Source of the DNA: Anaerocolumna sedimenticola
Lineage (GTDB): Bacteria; Bacillota; Clostridia; Lachnospirales; Lachnospiraceae
Length of the DNA: 64,000 nt
NCBI RefSeq assembly: GCF_009931695.1
Contig: NZ_CP048000.1
Span: 3,427,501-3,491,500 of the forward strand
Direction of reading: 5' to 3'
The position numbers were made by a program, and so were the translations under genes. Shown here piece by piece: positions 61,344 to 64,000 of this stretch (positions within the stretch are counted from its first letter, which is position 1; each line of letters opens with the position of its first letter). Under the pieces are notes generated by a model. It was not told the DNA's origin. It saw only the letters and a list, made by a program, of their open reading frames with translations, and did no database searches.

Positions 61344-61486
61344 GGAGTCAGTTATTAATTAATGAAACTAAGGCTGAGGGGTAGAATATTACATATGTGG
61401 CAATATATTTTGTTCGGCATGCTGGGCCGGATTACACGAACCATAATAATTATCACATCTAGAATCAGTTAAAGAAGGTGAGAAAG

Positions 61487-61861
61487 ATGTATTTCAGATA
61501 TCATGTTAATTATGACAGTCCTAAGACTGGACAGCCTGTAGGTTTGTTTGTAGCTGTATGGCATTTGGTAGGTAAATGCTTGACAGAGGAGGAAACTCAG
61601 GAATATTGGAAGAACCGCAAATATTTTGAAGAAGCATTACCTATTCCCCCATTTTATTCTGATGGAAATACGATTGGTGCAGTAACTTGGTTTAAAAATA
61701 ATGATAAAACATCAAAATTAGTGAATAAATTAGAATTCTATTTTAGAATGCTGAAGAAATACAATGTGAGCGTTGAAGTGACTGAAACGGATAGCCCGGG
61801 AAAAATCATATATGAAGATGATTATCAGGTTGGAGTAGTAGCATCTGATATTGAAAAATAG
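61487..61861 (+). CDS. Hypothetical protein
   Basis: 124 residues from ATG 61487 (AAGGTGAGAAAG upstream; a GTG at 61478 is in frame). No signal peptide or membrane segment. The sequence MYFRYHVNYDSPKTGQPVGL and FVAVWHLVGKCLTEEETQEY suggests a small alpha/beta protein. I do not recognise the family. Codon use is normal and there is no frame break, so it appears intact. Confidence 0.55.
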   Translation: MYFRYHVNYDSPKTGQPVGLFVAVWHLVGKCLTEEETQEYWKNRKYFEEALPIPPFYSDGNTIGAVTWFKNNDKTSKLVNKLEFYFRMLKKYNVSVEVTETDSPGKIIYEDDYQVGVVASDIEK

Positions 61862-61873
61862 CATTTTAATAGA

Positions 61874-62393
61874 ATTATGAGATTATTGGTGATAGAGATT
61901 ATATACAGAACAAAGATGGAATGTCTAATGCACAAGTAATTTGCTTTAATGATTTCGTTCTAAAGAAAGAAAAACCAACCGAAGAATCACAGAATGAGTA
62001 TAAAATGATGGCATGGTTGGCAGAGAAGCTTCCGGTACCCCAAGTTGTCTGTTATGAGAAAGACAGTGATATGAGTTATTTACTAATGAGTAGAATTGCC
62101 GGTGAAAAAATAAACCTGTCGAAGAATTTGCTTTTTCACATGGGGATTATTGCCAAATATTTTTATTAAGGAATAACAAAATTAATGGTTTCATTGACTT
62201 GGGAAGAAGCGGAGTTGCAGATAAGTACCAAGATATCGCTCTCTGCTATTGAAGTCTGAAACATAATTATGATGGTTCACACGGTGGAAAAGTCTATGAA
62301 AGCTTTAATGCAGAGAGTCTTTTTATCGAATTGGGTATTGTGCCTGATTGGGAAAAAATTAAATATTATATCTTGATGGATGAGCTGTTTTAG
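61874..62393 (+). pseudogene. Aminoglycoside phosphotransferase (APH(3')-like), degraded
   Basis: The readable start is YIQNKDGMSNAQVICFNDFV, then KLPVPQVVCYEKDSDMSYLL and MSRIAGEK, as in the N-lobe of APH(3')-type kinases. The middle is deleted, and the catalytic loop region (HGD...PN) is scrambled near 62135-62160. The C-terminal part resumes as KINGFIDLGRSGVADKYQDI (DFG-like metal site), then a stop at ALCY, SLKHNYDGSHGGKVYESF and a final stop. Intact APH(3') is about 260 residues. Non-functional. Confidence 0.75.
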
Positions 62394-62529
62394 CGTATAG
62401 AAGAGTTCAGTAATCATTGCCCAAGGATGAGAATTACCCTCCTTTTGACAAAAAACAAAAAGAAATATATAACCAGGTACTTAAGAGGCAATAGCTGAAA
62501 ATGGTTTAAGAATACAGGAGAAAATGTAG

Positions 62530-62725
62530 ATGATAAATATTATTAAAGCGACCGCTGCTGACTTAGACAAAGTAATAAGCAGTAGAATTGATGAAGATGC
62601 TGATTGAAGAAGCAGAACAAAAGGGAGTCACGGAAATAAGTCTTGGTGCAACAGAATCAGGCAGGCCGTTATATGAAAAATGTGGATTTGTAAAAACAGA
62701 AGAAGGAATGGTTCTTAATCTGTAA
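62530..62725 (+). pseudogene. GNAT acetyltransferase remnant with internal deletion
   Basis: MINIIKATAADLDKVI at the start, then a break, then MLIEEAEQKGVTEISLGATE and RPLYEKCGFVKTEEGMVLNL to the stop. The N- and C-terminal parts of a GNAT protein joined after loss of the central strands. Confidence 0.7.
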
Positions 62726-62837
62726 TAACAGAGTTTAGCAGTATATCATCGGGAATGAATATACGTGATTGAGCCTGGGAAGTGATAAATAGGAACTTGT
62801 AGTTTGGATTATTTATATAATAGGGGAGGTAATTGCT

Positions 62838-63761
62838 TTGAAAAAAATATCGCTTGATGAGTTTTTGAGATTAAGAAAACTGATTCACCGTAACGCAAGA
62901 CCGCTTGACTTTACAAAATGGAAATATTTATTTGAAAATGGGAGCTGCGAGGATTTCCTTTCGGTTCTGTCCAGTTACCAAAATGAGGATGGCGGTTTTG
63001 GATACAACATCGAGTGCAATAATTGGAACCCTAATTCTTCACCTTATACAATATGTATAGCGTTGGATTATCTGGACACGGCAGATGATTCTGTTAGCAG
63101 TATAAAAGACACAATTATTTTGGGTATCATCAAATACCTTGATTCCTGTACACATTTGTTGGAAAACGGCTGGGTGGGGATGCAAGGAATCCCCAGCAAC
63201 AATGATTTCGCACATTTGCCATGGTTTCATTTCGACCCAAAGAAAGCCACGGAAGCTGATATTGGAGTAACAAAGCGACTTTCAGACTTTATACTCAAAT
63301 ATGCAGACGAAAACAGTGATATCTACCACAAGGCATTGGCTTTAAAAGACAAGTATAAGCTGTGTGGTCAAATCCTACTCAATGGCGTCCCCGATTATGA
63401 CCCGGTATCGTTGGAAATGAAATCATTTGACCCTGCAACATGGCCGTTTTGGTTACCATTACCAGTGTACTTTATTGGTTCGCCAAAAAGCAAGCATTAT
63501 CCAGAACTTAAACATGTTGTGGATATAAATCTGGATACGATTATTGACACACTGCGCAATACAAATGAGATTCAAATAGCACCTGAGGAAGAATTAAACG
63601 CATTTGAACAGAATAACCCACATCCGGATGGCAAACGATGGTGTGTCGCTGAACAAGCAATCGGAAATTATTATTGGGGTACTCATAATATTACCTCCAA
63701 TTTGGATATATTGAGGAAATTTGATAGATTGGATTTTCATCTACCTATTCAAGCAAAATGA
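62838..63761 (+). CDS. Hypothetical protein with alpha/alpha-toroid-like (prenyltransferase/squalene-cyclase-type) features
   Basis: 307 residues. TTG start at 62838, supported by GGGAGG 8 bases upstream. Near residue 46 the segment SSYQNEDGGFGYNIECNNW has the QxxDGGFG signature of squalene-cyclase/prenyltransferase repeats. Later LENGWVGMQGIPSNND and HPDGKRWCVAEQAIGNYYWG look like further toroid helices. No DCTAE or DXDD catalytic motif was seen, so an enzyme activity cannot be named. Intact. Confidence 0.6.
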   Translation: MKKISLDEFLRLRKLIHRNARPLDFTKWKYLFENGSCEDFLSVLSSYQNEDGGFGYNIECNNWNPNSSPYTICIALDYLDTADDSVSSIKDTIILGIIKYLDSCTHLLENGWVGMQGIPSNNDFAHLPWFHFDPKKATEADIGVTKRLSDFILKYADENSDIYHKALALKDKYKLCGQILLNGVPDYDPVSLEMKSFDPATWPFWLPLPVYFIGSPKSKHYPELKHVVDINLDTIIDTLRNTNEIQIAPEEELNAFEQNNPHPDGKRWCVAEQAIGNYYWGTHNITSNLDILRKFDRLDFHLPIQAK

Positions 63762-63963
63762 GCATAATGTGATGTTCAACAAATTGTAAGCTATAAGAGA
63801 AGTTTTTGAGTTCTTATTAGAGTATGATTATATTTATAAAGCTATAACAGTGGAAGGCTGTTGTAGGTTGTATTATCATGGGTGATTGTAAAGCAGGGCA
63901 TATCCTGCGGACGGACTTTCAAATACATAACTTAGATTTATAATAAAAACAAAAGGACGGAAA

Positions 63964-64000
63964 ATGGATATGGATAAGTCAAATAAGAGATTTTGGGAAA
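63964..64000 (+). CDS. Start of a protein cut by the window edge (methyltransferase-like?)
   Basis: ATG 63964 with AAAAGGACG upstream; the visible residues are MDMDKSNKRFWE. Such a start is common in class I SAM-dependent methyltransferases of Firmicutes, but 12 residues do not allow a firm call. Confidence 0.35.
   Translation, partial: MDMDKSNKRFWE

Overview
The window is low-GC, gene-dense DNA that looks like a chromosome segment of an anaerobic clostridium, most likely a member of the Lachnospiraceae. This rests on the AT-rich codon use, strong AGGAGG-type ribosome binding sites, families typical of that group (DUF5688, DUF421, NfnAB, TPTPTEVP-type exported proteins, a type IV pilus cluster ending in a giant DUF5057-like protein) and a T-box leader before metA. 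No rRNA or CRISPR array was found. There is one complete tRNA gene.

Layout. 1-11364 is one plus-strand type IV pilus operon: the end of a PilM/PilN-like protein, PilO, four prepilin-like proteins, a 1554-residue exported protein and a GtrA-like membrane protein. 11555-16849 holds an ABC-F ATPase, a hydrolase, an HD protein, a GNAT protein and a CYTH protein. 16998-19915 is a two-component system. 20263-22591 is the NfnA/NfnB electron-bifurcating pair, with NfnA frameshifted. 23002-28009 holds a GGDEF-EAL protein, two proteins of unknown role and a DUF421 protein. 28212-31877 is a minus-strand galactonate (De Ley-Doudoroff) operon led by an IclR regulator.

33182-53351 is best read as a decayed genomic island of about 20 kb inserted in the 3' end of a tRNA-Arg(CCG) gene. 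A 32-bp direct repeat containing the tRNA 3' end bounds it, a broken tyrosine integrase lies beside the tRNA, and paired 11-bp-spaced sites lie inside each end. Its cargo is a mixture of intact genes and wrecks. Intact: a DMT transporter, a Nif3-like protein, NmrA/WYL and AKR/TetR pairs with visible operators, an AraC-GNAT fusion coupled to HelD, a Lnu(A)-like lincosamide nucleotidyltransferase and an isochorismatase-like protein. Broken: RsgA, two methyltransferases, a MocR regulator, DUF3795 and a phage capsid scrap.

53616-64000 returns to backbone-like genes (exported protein, RluF-type pseudouridine synthase, LigA, T-box/MetA), then a second accessory stretch with a divergent transcarbamylase and broken APH and GNAT genes.

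The most interesting non-coding signal is a structured repeat of about 98 bp. It occurs at four loci (five copies), always starting directly after the intrinsic terminator of the preceding gene and always in the same orientation relative to that gene. A second cross-cutting observation is that several genes are broken by an apparent one-base loss in a short homopolymer, which could be real decay or an assembly artefact.
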